Below are positions 53,769 through 62,519 of a stretch of 64,000 nt of DNA, in pieces. The notes beneath the pieces are model-generated. The model saw nothing but the letters and a program-made list of their open reading frames with translations. It ran no database searches and had not been told where the DNA came from. Source of the stretch: Undibacterium sp. Lineage in GTDB: Bacteria; Pseudomonadota; Gammaproteobacteria; Burkholderiales; Burkholderiaceae_D. The stretch lies in assembly GCA_030645915.1 (NCBI GenBank), contig JAUSNO010000017.1, positions 1 to 64,000 on the forward strand, written 5' to 3'. The position numbers and the translations under genes are program-made. How positions within the stretch are numbered: the first letter of the stretch is position 1; every line of letters begins with the position of its first letter.

Positions 53769-54021
53769 TTTTTACTCTGGAACAGACTCAAATGATTCGT
53801 CAGAACGTGATCTATCACGCTCAGCGGCTTAATTACACCGAAACACTAAGTCATAAAATGGGGCGAATAAAGGCGGAAACTTAGTTTCCTATCGTGCTGC
53901 TATAAAGCAGTGCTACACACGGCTACTCTTTGTAAGAGCGAATCCAGCGTAGATTTCGCGTTGCCAACCCGCTATGTGTTAAACAAGGGCTAGGTCAACT
54001 TCGAGATTAATTGGTCAAACT
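53769..54021. other. Upstream region of the transporter operon
   Basis: No gene is visible in these 250 bases between the YCF48-like start and the hydrolase relic. It may contain the operon promoter, or the conserved block at 54160-54280 may drive it. Confidence 0.4.
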
Positions 54022-54159
54022 CTACAATTTAAGAATTGAGTTATGCCACTCATTAAAGCTAAGCGGATAATCGATTGTCAATGCCAAATTTGCTGCCTTA
54101 CAAACGAAGCTGCATTGGTAAAGGGCGTGTGTAATTCCTATTTCGTGCGAAATGTTCAT
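54022..54159 (-). pseudogene. Truncated degenerate copy of the alpha/beta-hydrolase N-terminus
   Basis: A 45-codon frame from ATG 54157-54159 to TAG 54022-54024. Its protein (MNISHEIGITHALYQ, LTIDYPLSFNEWHNS) aligns without gaps to the first residues of the hydrolase at 44817 (MKISTEANFLRALYQ, MTLADLRSLFDEWHQP). Both share the same upstream 115 bases. The rest of the hydrolase is missing. It is therefore the 5' remnant of a duplicated or replaced hydrolase gene. Confidence 0.75.
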
Positions 54160-54280
54160 AGTGCTTGTCTCTGTTAGTTATTTTGATAATCGCTACTATT
54201 GATTCATTTTGCCAATTTGAATGACGAAAGCATTGAACAACCTTCGCAAATTTCTAGAATAAAATTGCGGACCTTGTTTG
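54160..54280 (-). promoter_or_regulatory. Second copy of the hydrolase promoter/operator region
   Basis: This block matches 44818-44935 base for base in long stretches (for example TATTTTGA, CATTTT, CCAATTTGAA, GAAAG, ATTGAACAA, CAAATTTCT). It keeps the two TTGAA half-sites 16 bases apart (54217-54221 and 54233-54237). It faces the transporter operon, so it could place that operon under the same regulator, although its start codon leads only into a short relic. Confidence 0.6.
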
Positions 54281-54408
54281 ATGCATGATTGAATCGATTC
54301 GATCTTGATACCGTGCTGAGATCTGACAAATACGCCTTGGTAACAGATCCAACAATGTTGATTTCTGATGACCAAAATAACGTTATATTGGAAGAGCTAG
54401 AAATGAAG

Positions 54409-54705
54409 GAAATACTAAAGCAAGCATATATGACCGAGTTCAAAGAGCTTACTTTCAAACGATCGTAATATGCAGTCGATTCCGACAATGGTTAAGTGAT
54501 TCGGCCTAAGTAGCCAGGCACTATTCAACTGGATTACGTCATCAAATGAAGGCAAACTCAAAGAGACTGACGGCACGAGAGTGACGCAGGAAACAATGGA
54601 ATTGTCCGTATTACGCGCAGAGGTCGCCCGTTTGAAGCGAGAGAGAAAAATCATAAACCAGCGACGTACTTCGCGAGGGATATTCTGTGAAGTATGTTGC
54701 TGACG
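54409..54705 (+). mobile_element. Relic of an IS3-family transposase orfA
   Basis: Plus-strand pieces read YMTEFKELTFKRS, then in another frame ALFNWITSSNEGKLKETDG, TRVTQETMELSVLRAEVARL and KRERKI. This is the order of IS3-family OrfA: N-terminal HTH start, the NW-I-KSSNEGK segment, then the leucine-zipper RAEVARLKRER block. Stops and at least one frameshift break it. The orfB part is not recognisable, nor are clear terminal repeats. Confidence 0.75.
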
Positions 54706-54776
54706 GGTTTTGATACACCGGTCTGCCAGATTATGTACCTAGACCGCAAGCTAAGCGAACATATCCTATCAGTCCG

Positions 54777-54814
54777 AAAGATGAATGACGGTAGCCGCAC
54801 CGTCATTCATCTTT
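54777..54814. terminator. Strong bidirectional hairpin terminator
   Basis: AAAGATGAATGACGGT (54777-54792) and ACCGTCATTCATCTTT (54799-54814) are perfect 16-bp reverse complements around a six-base loop. It ends four bases before the stop codon of the lipoprotein gene at 54818, which it probably terminates. Confidence 0.85.
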
Positions 54815-54817
54815 GAT

Positions 54818-55651
54818 CTACTTGGTGTCAATAAAAGCGTGTGTCAGCTCAAGACTGCATTGTCGAGTGATGGGACTATCTTTTACTTCAATTTTCCCTT
54901 GTGCTCTTAATACCTTGCCAGAAATTGTGCCATCGAAATGCACAGTCCATCCGTCATCGGGTGTGTTTTGACCTGTGCCATTTAAGGTAACCTGATTTCC
55001 CATTCTTGCGACCAATTTTTCAACTCCACCGGTTTTCGTTACACGTTCCAATGTTCCCTCATAAAGCGTACCAACTGGTACTTTTAACACCACCGAAGAA
55101 ATAAATGGTCCTTGTAGTCCTTCAGTAGCACCGTCAATACCAAGACAGGAATAGTCGCCACTCCATTCACCTGCCCAACGGTGGAAATAGTAGTAGCTAG
55201 AAATATTGACAGTCAGTGCTTCAATCACCGGCTGGATCTGATCAATCTCTAGCAAAAAATCATCATTTTTGCTTTCTGTTTTTTGTGTAATGAAAGTGAC
55301 TGGCTGCTCCACTACTTCATCAGTAATCCCGGATAATTTCAGCGTGCCTCGGCATGATTGTTTTTTAGCTTCAGCGTTATATCCCTCATTGACAATCGCA
55401 GTCAATTCGATTTTCAATGCTTTCATTCTAGTCGCAATCATTCCATTGGGATCGTTCTTCTCCGTAGCGAGCGTTCCCAATCCCTTGAGAATATTGTCAG
55501 TTAATATGGTTTGAAACAGTTTTATGGTTTCGGGTTCCGCACATCCTGGAGGCTTACTGGAGCAGGCAGAAACTAAAAGCAATGCAGCCGCTAATAAAAT
55601 CGACTTGATAAATTTCACATGGTTGAACGTGAGTATGGTGATGATTTTCAT
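54818..55651 (-). CDS. Putative lipoprotein of unknown function
   Basis: A 277-residue protein with a lipoprotein signal: FIKSILLAAALLLVSACSSKPPGC, where LVSAC is the lipobox and the Cys near residue 30 the lipidation site. The mature part has a region with CAEPETIKLFQTILTDNI, a segment SSYYYFHRWAGEWSGDYSCLGID, and a C-terminal GKVLRAQGKIEVKDSPITRQC. Pairs of Cys may form disulfides. I do not recognise the family. The start is the first ATG; a GTG at codon 12 is an alternative, and neither has a clear ribosome site. A strong hairpin follows the stop. Confidence 0.75.
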   Translation of the reverse strand: MKIITILTFNHVKFIKSILLAAALLLVSACSSKPPGCAEPETIKLFQTILTDNILKGLGTLATEKNDPNGMIATRMKALKIELTAIVNEGYNAEAKKQSCRGTLKLSGITDEVVEQPVTFITQKTESKNDDFLLEIDQIQPVIEALTVNISSYYYFHRWAGEWSGDYSCLGIDGATEGLQGPFISSVVLKVPVGTLYEGTLERVTKTGGVEKLVARMGNQVTLNGTGQNTPDDGWTVHFDGTISGKVLRAQGKIEVKDSPITRQCSLELTHAFIDTK

Positions 55652-55762
55652 AATTGTGGAGGAGGTGAATGGTCTGTTATTGACTCTAGTTTTGACGCTG
55701 ACAAGGACACGGTCAGCGCCGTAGAGAATTGATTTAACCAGTGAATCAAGAATGGATACTGT

Positions 55763-56665
55763 TTAACCAGCGATACGGCTCTTATTTTTCAGTTCACGCT
55801 GTTTTTGATCCTGCTCTATACGAGCACGATCAGCATCAATGCGTTTCTGTTCTTCCGCTTGACGTTGAGCGACTTTTGACTGCGCTTCGCGTTGCCGTTG
55901 CTCGGTGTCGGACTTGGCGATCGCTTGTTGATTTTGATAGGCTGCTTTCCGACGGTTACGTTCAGTTTCCACCCATTGCTGTGTTGCTTTGCCATATTCA
56001 GTCAACAGTTGTGGCAATGCTCGTTTGTAGGAATGTTGGCGGTACTGCCCCATTATTTTTGCATCACACCAGCCACCAGCAGTTTGCAAATTATTGAGTT
56101 CTCTGGAAAGCTCACTCGACCTTGAATTGATATTGGTGTTAATGAAATCTGGTGGTTGTGTCCCTAACGGTTCAATATTTGCTGTGTTGATATAGGCCAT
56201 GAGTGCAATGACCTTTGCTTTGAATTCCGCAAAACATGCAGAATCATTTGGTAGCGGTGAGACACCATAATCATTTCGTAAAACACTGATGACCGACTGT
56301 GCTACGACATCCTCATCATCACTATTGATATTACTTTTGCCTATTGCAGTGAACTCTCCGTTTCTTGTTGCTTCCAAAAATGCCGATAAGTTGGGATAAG
56401 ATGCGACTTGTTCTGGTGCTGTTTTTTGCTGTGGCACCATCCCTAACGGCAAATTAGAAAGATTTTGAGCATTACCGCTTTGCTGTGATGGTGCTTGTGT
56501 TGACGTTTGTTTTTTCACGGCATCTACTGCGCTTTGAAATAATTGGTTGCCAAAATTACTTTGTGCAAAACTGGCAGAAGAAAGACCGAGCGCGCAGACG
56601 CTGCTCAATGCCAGCGTTAATGTTTTCAGGTGTGTTCGATAAGTAAGGGTAGCCGCGAATTTCAT
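55763..56665 (-). CDS. Exported protein of unknown function with charged C-terminal coiled coil
   Basis: A 300-residue protein with a signal peptide (LTLALSSVCALGLSSASFAQS, cleavage probably after SFA). The central part (DFINTNINSRSSELSRELNNLQTAGGWCDAKIMGQYRQHSYKRALPQLL) is helical. The last ~70 residues are highly charged and likely coiled coil (RNRRKAAYQNQQAIAKSDTEQRQREAQSKVAQRQAEEQKRIDADRARIEQDQ). The start has an AAAGGAA ribosome site. Gene order with the lipoprotein (111 bases apart, same strand) suggests they work together in the envelope. No function can be assigned. Confidence 0.75.
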   Translation of the reverse strand: MKFAATLTYRTHLKTLTLALSSVCALGLSSASFAQSNFGNQLFQSAVDAVKKQTSTQAPSQQSGNAQNLSNLPLGMVPQQKTAPEQVASYPNLSAFLEATRNGEFTAIGKSNINSDDEDVVAQSVISVLRNDYGVSPLPNDSACFAEFKAKVIALMAYINTANIEPLGTQPPDFINTNINSRSSELSRELNNLQTAGGWCDAKIMGQYRQHSYKRALPQLLTEYGKATQQWVETERNRRKAAYQNQQAIAKSDTEQRQREAQSKVAQRQAEEQKRIDADRARIEQDQKQRELKNKSRIAG

Positions 56666-56831
56666 AAATTTCCTTTTGTATCATTTTGGAGAATGAGTAG
56701 TCTGGACAGATGCGTCCAAATCAGAGGGCTACATATATTTCATTTTTTGAAACATATGCAGTGTAAATGCTGCGTTATGTGTTGTATACACTCCGTCGTT
56801 ATTCATACCGCAAAAAGGCACCATATGATCC

Positions 56832-57269
56832 ATGCCATCCGCCATTTTCCCCGCAAGACCAAATGCCAAGTCCAAGCTCAAACCAGCGAAGACTGACACT
56901 GTTTCCGCATCCGTTTCTAGTGCTGAAGTCGAAACGCCAGACGTTATTAAGCGCACCAGCAATGAAGTCTCTGTCGCAGTAGGTAAATCATTGAAGGCAT
57001 TTAGAATTGCCAGAGACCTGTCGCAAGAACAGTTGGCAGGGGAAGCGGAGCTGGATCGCACATACATCAGCTTGGTCGAGCGAGGCTTAACCAATCCAAC
57101 CATCCTAACGCTTTCCACCATTTGCTTCTGTCTGAAGATTTCTCTCTCAGAATTGTTAGAACCCGTTAAAGAGAATCTCAAACCAAGCTGGGCAGACCCT
57201 GATGCGGTAAGACGTAGACAGAATCAAGCGTCACCCGACCGGATAGAGAAACGCACTCGACTCAGATAA
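56832..57269 (+). CDS. XRE-family HTH regulator
   Basis: A 145-residue protein. Residues ~48-112 are a Cro/CI-type helix-turn-helix: VGKSLKAFRIARDLSQEQLAGEAELDRTYISLVERGLTNPTILTLSTICFCLKISLSELLEPV, with SQEQLAGEAEL and RTYISLVERG the two helices of the motif. The N-terminal ~45 residues are low-complexity and may not all be translated. A later start (for example a GTG near 56925) would give a more ordinary ~105-residue protein. It is divergent from the exported-protein gene and adjacent to the integrase. It may control the island or the two envelope genes. Confidence 0.82.
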   Translation: MPSAIFPARPNAKSKLKPAKTDTVSASVSSAEVETPDVIKRTSNEVSVAVGKSLKAFRIARDLSQEQLAGEAELDRTYISLVERGLTNPTILTLSTICFCLKISLSELLEPVKENLKPSWADPDAVRRRQNQASPDRIEKRTRLR

Positions 57270-57349
57270 GCTGATCGAATCTGTTCTCATCTGTTCCAAT
57301 AGTTTGGTGGTGAGTGCCTTGCTGGTGCCAGGTATGAAGCGACGATTAT

Positions 57350-58369
57350 TCAGAAGAGTCTGCTGACGACATTACTGTCGAACAGCCCCACGTTGCGGAT
57401 GTAGCGCCCCACCATCTGCTCTGACTTATGTCCTGTCTGACGCTGTATCTGCCAGATGGGCGCACCGGCGTTTGCGGCACTGGTCACCAATCCCGCACGT
57501 AAGCTATGCGCAGAATAGCCATCCACTTCCATGCCTTTCACCTGCATACGTGCATGCAGAATCCAAGCAATGCCAGCGCCACATAATCCACCGCCAATAT
57601 GGTCGTAACGGTCGATTTTTCTAAAAAGAGCTGTCGATTTTGTGGAATTGCCATTTTGACCATTAAAATCACTTAAACACGCTATCCAGTCTCTTAAAGC
57701 ACGTACCGCGCAGACAGTAGTTTCAGTGCTTGGCAGTGCAATTTCACGTCCAACGCTGTTTTGGTCAGTTTTGGCGCTACGTAGATGAATCACAGCTCCA
57801 CGACGAACGAAAATTACGTCTTTTATAGTCAAATTGGCAAGTTCGGATCGTCTAAAACCACCATAGAAGCCAACCAGCAACAGCGCACGGTCGCGGCAAT
57901 TTCTCAATGCCGAGTATTCCGCTACTGGTTTAATCAGTTTGCGCATCAACGCAGGTGTCAATGGTTTCGCCTGTTTCTGTGCGCAGCCATGGGCACGACG
58001 GATACCGCGCAATGTTGCCTTGACCAATTGTGATTGTGTCGGTGATGGCAGACCTCGTGCCGCATGTTCTCTGGCAAGTGCCGCCAAGTGTCTCGATAGT
58101 GAACTCACTTTGAGCGTTTTGGCACATTCCGCTAAGTATCTGGCCACTGTTTGCGGCGTCGCTGGAATCGTGCCGCCCCAGTGTTTGTAATGCGCCATAT
58201 CCGAGGCATAAGCTCTTATAGTATTGGCGGACAATCCACCCTCAATATACGCTGCCACGGTCGCCAATTCTTGTGCCAATTTTGCTCGGCGCAATTTTGC
58301 CAATTGCGTCTTGGTGCCGGTGATCTTTCTGTTCTTGTGTAAAGATTGGTTGGCGATTGAAGGTTTCAT
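57350..58369 (-). CDS. Tyrosine recombinase / integrase
   Basis: A 339-residue tyrosine recombinase. An N-terminal SAM-like core-binding domain (LSANTIRAYASDMAHYKHWG, ~residues 45-130) is followed by the catalytic domain. Arg173/174 is in YGGFRRSELANL, Lys200 in LRSAKTDQN, HSLRAG holds His288 and Arg291, His314 is in QTGHKSEQM, and the nucleophile Tyr323 in GRYIRN. All are present, so it is probably active. It marks the left end of an integrated island running to the right edge. The start overlaps the stop of the peptidase gene (ATGA), an unusual coupling for an integrase. An AGGAGAAG ribosome site precedes the ATG. No att repeat was identified. Confidence 0.93.
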   Translation of the reverse strand: MKPSIANQSLHKNRKITGTKTQLAKLRRAKLAQELATVAAYIEGGLSANTIRAYASDMAHYKHWGGTIPATPQTVARYLAECAKTLKVSSLSRHLAALAREHAARGLPSPTQSQLVKATLRGIRRAHGCAQKQAKPLTPALMRKLIKPVAEYSALRNCRDRALLLVGFYGGFRRSELANLTIKDVIFVRRGAVIHLRSAKTDQNSVGREIALPSTETTVCAVRALRDWIACLSDFNGQNGNSTKSTALFRKIDRYDHIGGGLCGAGIAWILHARMQVKGMEVDGYSAHSLRAGLVTSAANAGAPIWQIQRQTGHKSEQMVGRYIRNVGLFDSNVVSRLF

Positions 58370-59148
58370 GAGTGCTTCTCCTCAGCGCGTGCCATCGACG
58401 CATACACAGCAATCGCTGAAGTTAATCTCACCGTCTCCACTGCCATCACGCAACTGTCGTAATCAATACCAGCGTGCTTTAGTGGATGCAAAACTAATCG
58501 CCCGTTGTGGCCGCAAAAAGCAATTTCCTCTACGCCGGGGTCAAGTACCAGCAGCGCATCGGTTTTAAATCCAGTGCGTGCGTCACCAGTTTGCATGCCT
58601 TCAACACCGACCACCAATACAAAGTGTGAATCGCCAGATTTGGGGTAACTGAATGCGACGATCACAATAGTGCCAGCCGTCAGATGTTTCTGTGTGAATT
58701 CCGCGATTCCTTTATTACCAGCGCGCTTAATCCTGACTCGGAGTCCAACGTCGAGTGCCAGAAGAATTTCACAAAGCTGCCGCGTTTCCATGCCACTGAA
58801 ATAATAATCTTGCGCCAAGTCCCACAGCTTTTTAGCGATACCGGAACGTGCTGTCGTCATCTTCTGTAACTGACGTGGACTCGCTATTCCAAGAACCGCG
58901 AGCGCCATGGCAATCGTGTGAATGCCGCAAGCGCCATCAACATCACTTTGTCTGAAATGCAGGCGGATAGGTCTGCCAGCTCTTTGCTTTATGCCTGTGA
59001 ATCTTGCGGCATTTGGCATGACGCCTAAATATGAACCTGGCACAATATTGTGGTGCAGACGCTGGACATGCCATTGCCGTTTCGCGCTAAGACTTGTTAG
59101 CTTATTGGCGGTGCCAATGTCGCTTGCTTTGTTGATGACTTTGTTCAT
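58366..59148 (-). CDS. Papain-fold / C39-like cysteine peptidase domain protein
   Basis: A 260-residue protein. SDVDGACGIHTIAMAL contains the probable nucleophile Cys74. GDSHFVLVVGVEG carries His175, and ALLVLDPG Asp203. The order Cys, His, Asp and the HF-V-LVVG pattern match C39-like papain-fold peptidases. There is no secretion signal and no transporter partner, so it probably acts in the cytosol. The ATG at 59146-59148 has an AAGGG ribosome site; a longer open frame of nine codons lacks one. It is translationally coupled to the integrase and lies in the same unit as the ATPase genes. It may process a phage or host protein; the target is unknown. Confidence 0.72.
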   Translation of the reverse strand: MNKVINKASDIGTANKLTSLSAKRQWHVQRLHHNIVPGSYLGVMPNAARFTGIKQRAGRPIRLHFRQSDVDGACGIHTIAMALAVLGIASPRQLQKMTTARSGIAKKLWDLAQDYYFSGMETRQLCEILLALDVGLRVRIKRAGNKGIAEFTQKHLTAGTIVIVAFSYPKSGDSHFVLVVGVEGMQTGDARTGFKTDALLVLDPGVEEIAFCGHNGRLVLHPLKHAGIDYDSCVMAVETVRLTSAIAVYASMARAEEKHS

Positions 59149-59303
59149 GGTTTTACCCTTTAGTTGATGCGTCACAAAACGTCAGGCGTGTAGATCCATG
59201 TAAATAAGAATCTACACTTTTGCCCTGATTGAAAGTGACTTGGGGAATAAGTTAGTGAGTTAATTTAAGACTGCGATGTGAAACGTGACAGCCAAATGCG
59301 GTG

Positions 59304-59759
59304 CTACTTGCGAGACTGTTTAACTACTTTGCTTGCCTTAGCTATCTTGCCGCTAACACGATAAGGATCACGGCTAAGTAAAAGACGGTTTGCCGTAGCC
59401 TCGATGTGGTGACTGATTGCACTCAAATCACCTAATTCGGCAACTAACCAACCGATGGCTTCTACCGTGGCAGGGCCACATTGTTCACCATCGACTGCAT
59501 CGGGCGCAGCTAATGCCAGGCAAGAACCGATGGCAGAAGTACCTAAATGCAGTGTCCTTTGCAATGTGTTGGCACACAGTGCAATGTTTGTTAGCGTAGT
59601 GTCATCCACATTAGTTAGTGCGGCACAGTCAGGCAAATCATGTATCGCTTGTGACGCCTTTGCTGGCGGATTTGGACTCCCTGAACATGCCACTAATAAC
59701 TGCGTAAACAAGCTATACATTGGGCGTGTCTGAATTTCAGAATGGGCTGAATGGTTCAT
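59304..59759 (-). CDS. Small unknown protein of integrated-island type
   Basis: A 151-residue protein with a run of Cys (LLVACSGSPNPP, DLPDCAALTNVD, NIALCANTLQRTL, AIGSCLALAAPD) and a basic tail. The middle part (TVEAIGWLVAELGDLSAISHHIEATANRLLLSRDP) is a helical segment. The ATG has a CAGGAGAA ribosome site and sits two bases after the stop of the upstream gene, so the two are cotranscribed. I do not know the family. It is typical of small genes carried by island modules next to ATPases. Confidence 0.65.
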   Translation of the reverse strand: MNHSAHSEIQTRPMYSLFTQLLVACSGSPNPPAKASQAIHDLPDCAALTNVDDTTLTNIALCANTLQRTLHLGTSAIGSCLALAAPDAVDGEQCGPATVEAIGWLVAELGDLSAISHHIEATANRLLLSRDPYRVSGKIAKASKVVKQSRK

Positions 59760-59761
59760 GG

Positions 59762-60166
59762 CTAATATTCTCCAGGTAGTAACAAAGTCGTGACGCTACG
59801 GTCATATTCGGTGATGATCCATAGCGACTCTTTTTGTGCGCCGAGAACATACGCTGATAACAGACGTGAGTGATTAATGAGAGCTTCATTATTACTAAGC
59901 GCGTCGTCGGCACAGACATCGCCCCAGTCGCCGCATTGGTGTCGGGTGAGTAGTACGCTGGCATTGACAGCACTACGGTCTAGCAAATCCAGAGCACCGG
60001 AAGTTGCCACGACTTGGCCAAGGGAAAACAGCGGTGGCTTGATAACACGCTGTATGGCGAGCATCACTAGGCTGGCGATGGTAGGTGCGTTGGCCGCTAG
60101 CAGTGTCTCCGCGTTTTGATTTTCTGTTGGTTCATTTGGTTCATTTGGTGTCATTGAGGTAGTCAT
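59762..60166 (-). CDS. Small unknown protein, plasmid/ICE-associated type
   Basis: A 134-residue protein. The N-terminus is polar (NEPNEPTENQNAET). The second half has a recognisable block RHQCGDWGDVCADDALSNNEALINHSRLLSAY and ends WIITEYDRSVTTLLLPGEY. Proteins with this RH-x-x-GDWG and WIITE-x-DRS-TT-LLP pattern are common on integrative elements and plasmids, and their role is unknown. An AAGGA ribosome site precedes the ATG. Its presence supports the view that 57.3-64 kb is an integrated element. Confidence 0.7.
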   Translation of the reverse strand: MTTSMTPNEPNEPTENQNAETLLAANAPTIASLVMLAIQRVIKPPLFSLGQVVATSGALDLLDRSAVNASVLLTRHQCGDWGDVCADDALSNNEALINHSRLLSAYVLGAQKESLWIITEYDRSVTTLLLPGEY

Positions 60167-60353
60167 GATGTGTCCTTGTGAAAGTAAAAGGCGAACGCTG
60201 TCCTCCGAGAAATCGGATACCGAAAGCGCAGGGAAATGCGTTCGCCAGATGGTGGTAAAAGTTGGAGTAAAGTGGATTGCTTGCTATGGAGGTATTGCTG
60301 ACGAACTGCTATGACGGTACTGCGAAGGTATTACTGGTGCTGCGGATGCTTAC

Positions 60354-62519
60354 TTAATTACTCAACTCAGCTTGACGGTTGTTGTGTCTGGCTTTTAGGC
60401 CACTGAGTAAGCATCTTGGATCGACAAAATTGTTAGGTATGTCTTGCGATAGTGCGGCAGCCTCATTGATGTCTGTGGTGTCACTGAGTCCCATCGCTCG
60501 GTCTCGACATAGCTTGAGCGCCGCTATGTAATCGCCGGGAAACAGCTTCACCTTTTCTAATGCGGTTTTGACTAAAGGACGTTGCTGCATTAATGTCACT
60601 GAACACAACTCGTCAAACAATTGCTGATTCTGCTCATTGCTCAAGTTGGTCAATGCGAGTTGGCAGCCAAATTGTGTCAATGTACTGGCATCTAATGAGG
60701 CTGGGTCACTGACTGTGGCAATCACCATGCCCTCAAAATCACTAACGCATTTGCGTAGCACTTTCATGAAACTTCTGGCGATCTGGCGACCATTTGTGCG
60801 TTCGATATTAGCCGCCACCAGATCGAGGTCTTCGAGTACCAAGACCACTTCATGGTTGGTGGCGTCATAGAATACTAGCTGGATATTATTTTCTATCTCG
60901 CTGGTGATCCAACCTCTTACATCTGAAAAGGTGCACGGCATTAACGGTGCATTGAAATGCTGTGCCAATTGTGCCGCTGCCGTACTCTTGCCTGATCCGC
61001 TTGGCCCCGTGATCATGATGGCGCTGGCCGGTGCGGATTCACATGCCAACAGATTTTTGAGCTTGACGCGGTCATTTCTGTGCATGCTCAAGTTTTGCCA
61101 ATCGAATGGTAGGCTAAACGCATTAAATACAGCGGATGATCCATCGGCATAGCGCGTGAACTGGCGGCGACTGGCTTCAAATAGCGAGGCGTTTTCTCTT
61201 AACCAGATACCTGCACATTGATCTGCTTCGACTTCATTCTTATCCGGCAAGCTGCTCAATACCCGTTCTAACTTATCTATGTGGTACGGTAAAAGCTTGG
61301 GCAATGCCGCTATGGTCTTTTTCAACATGTCGGATAAACCATATTGTGCCAATCGCTGTTCCACCATGACGTGCCTTGTTGCGTTCGGCAGCACTATCAT
61401 GCGGTACACCAAATCGAAGCGACGCCGATAAGCAGGATCAATCTGTCCGACGCGGTTGCATATCCAGATGGTCGGTATTCGATTCGACTCCAGCAAACGG
61501 CACATCAAGGCCTTGGTGTAATCGATGGAACCAGTTTGACTGTGCATAAAAAACTCATGAACGAAGACATCCTCACATTCATCAAACAACATCATGGCTT
61601 GACCGTGATTGACTAGCATGAGTTGTGCAGTGGTGTAGGCGCTCAATCGTTGGTGGCCGCTCAGGGGCGTTCCAGTACTCGCTTGTTCTGCGCCTACCGC
61701 ATACAGTTGATAGCCCAGTTCTTTGGCAATCACTCTGGCCAATTCTGTCTTGCCGGAACCTGGTGCGCCATACAGTAAGATATTGACTCCATTGGTTCCA
61801 TGGACTACTGCTGATTGAACAGAACGCATGATCATTTCTGTTTCGACACCAAGGTGCCTGAAATCCATAGCCTGCAATTTGGACAACTCTGCTGGCGTAG
61901 CAAAATGCTGAAGCATCGCGTCTTCGCTGGCATGCGGTGCGCACAGTGTTTCTGTCAACAGCACATCTGGTTGGATCAGATTTTGTACGCACGTGACTCT
62001 ATGGTGGTGACTGATAAAGCCTAGTCTTGCCAGTGTGGATTTAGCGTCTAATGCTTGTCTGACGTTTTCCACATCGAGTTCTAATATGACTGCCAATTTA
62101 CGGTATGCGTCGGTTTTACCATTTGCGGGAATCTCAGCCAAAATATGGCGGAAGCTAGGGTACTCAAATTGGCACAGGACAAAAATGACTAGCCGTTGCT
62201 CTGTATTGGTTAGCTGCAAGCGGACAGCGAGCCACGTCAAGTTTTGCCAAAGCGTGCCTGATGGTACTGGCTCTGCGATGTTGATTTCTTCTATGTGCTC
62301 GGCCATTTGTTTGCGGATGGCTGCATAGGTGATAGTCGTTGATTTTACGGGGAGTTCTTTCAAGTCAAAGAAATTCGTTAGCCATTCTGGTGCGGCAGTG
62401 CTTCCGGTCGAGACTGAACCGATTAGCCTGTTTAGATTTAATCCTATTCGTTGCATCCAGATTGCGATGTAAGCCTGTGGAAAAGCATCCATATCGCTGC
62501 GATGATGGAATTCGGACAT
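60354..62519 (-). CDS. Double AAA+ ATPase
   Basis: A 721-residue protein with two AAA+ modules. The first has Walker A GAPGSGKT (251-258), Walker B LFDECEDV (311-318) and an arginine-finger-like RRRFD (365-369). The second has Walker A GPSGSGKS (505-512) and Walker B VVLVLEDLDLV. About 230 residues before the first module form an N-terminal domain of unknown kind (TWLAVRLQLTNTEQRLVIFVLCQFE). The plan resembles substrate-remodelling ATPases such as Cdc48-like proteins, but the family is unclear. An AAGGAG site precedes the ATG. It lies upstream of the two small genes and the cysteine peptidase, suggesting an ATPase/peptidase system. Confidence 0.85.
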   Translation of the reverse strand: MSEFHHRSDMDAFPQAYIAIWMQRIGLNLNRLIGSVSTGSTAAPEWLTNFFDLKELPVKSTTITYAAIRKQMAEHIEEINIAEPVPSGTLWQNLTWLAVRLQLTNTEQRLVIFVLCQFEYPSFRHILAEIPANGKTDAYRKLAVILELDVENVRQALDAKSTLARLGFISHHHRVTCVQNLIQPDVLLTETLCAPHASEDAMLQHFATPAELSKLQAMDFRHLGVETEMIMRSVQSAVVHGTNGVNILLYGAPGSGKTELARVIAKELGYQLYAVGAEQASTGTPLSGHQRLSAYTTAQLMLVNHGQAMMLFDECEDVFVHEFFMHSQTGSIDYTKALMCRLLESNRIPTIWICNRVGQIDPAYRRRFDLVYRMIVLPNATRHVMVEQRLAQYGLSDMLKKTIAALPKLLPYHIDKLERVLSSLPDKNEVEADQCAGIWLRENASLFEASRRQFTRYADGSSAVFNAFSLPFDWQNLSMHRNDRVKLKNLLACESAPASAIMITGPSGSGKSTAAAQLAQHFNAPLMPCTFSDVRGWITSEIENNIQLVFYDATNHEVVLVLEDLDLVAANIERTNGRQIARSFMKVLRKCVSDFEGMVIATVSDPASLDASTLTQFGCQLALTNLSNEQNQQLFDELCSVTLMQQRPLVKTALEKVKLFPGDYIAALKLCRDRAMGLSDTTDINEAAALSQDIPNNFVDPRCLLSGLKARHNNRQAELSN

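Noticed and set aside
56729-57181. 150-residue minus-strand frame
   Set aside because: It is the antisense of the XRE regulator, whose helix-turn-helix is clear on the other strand.
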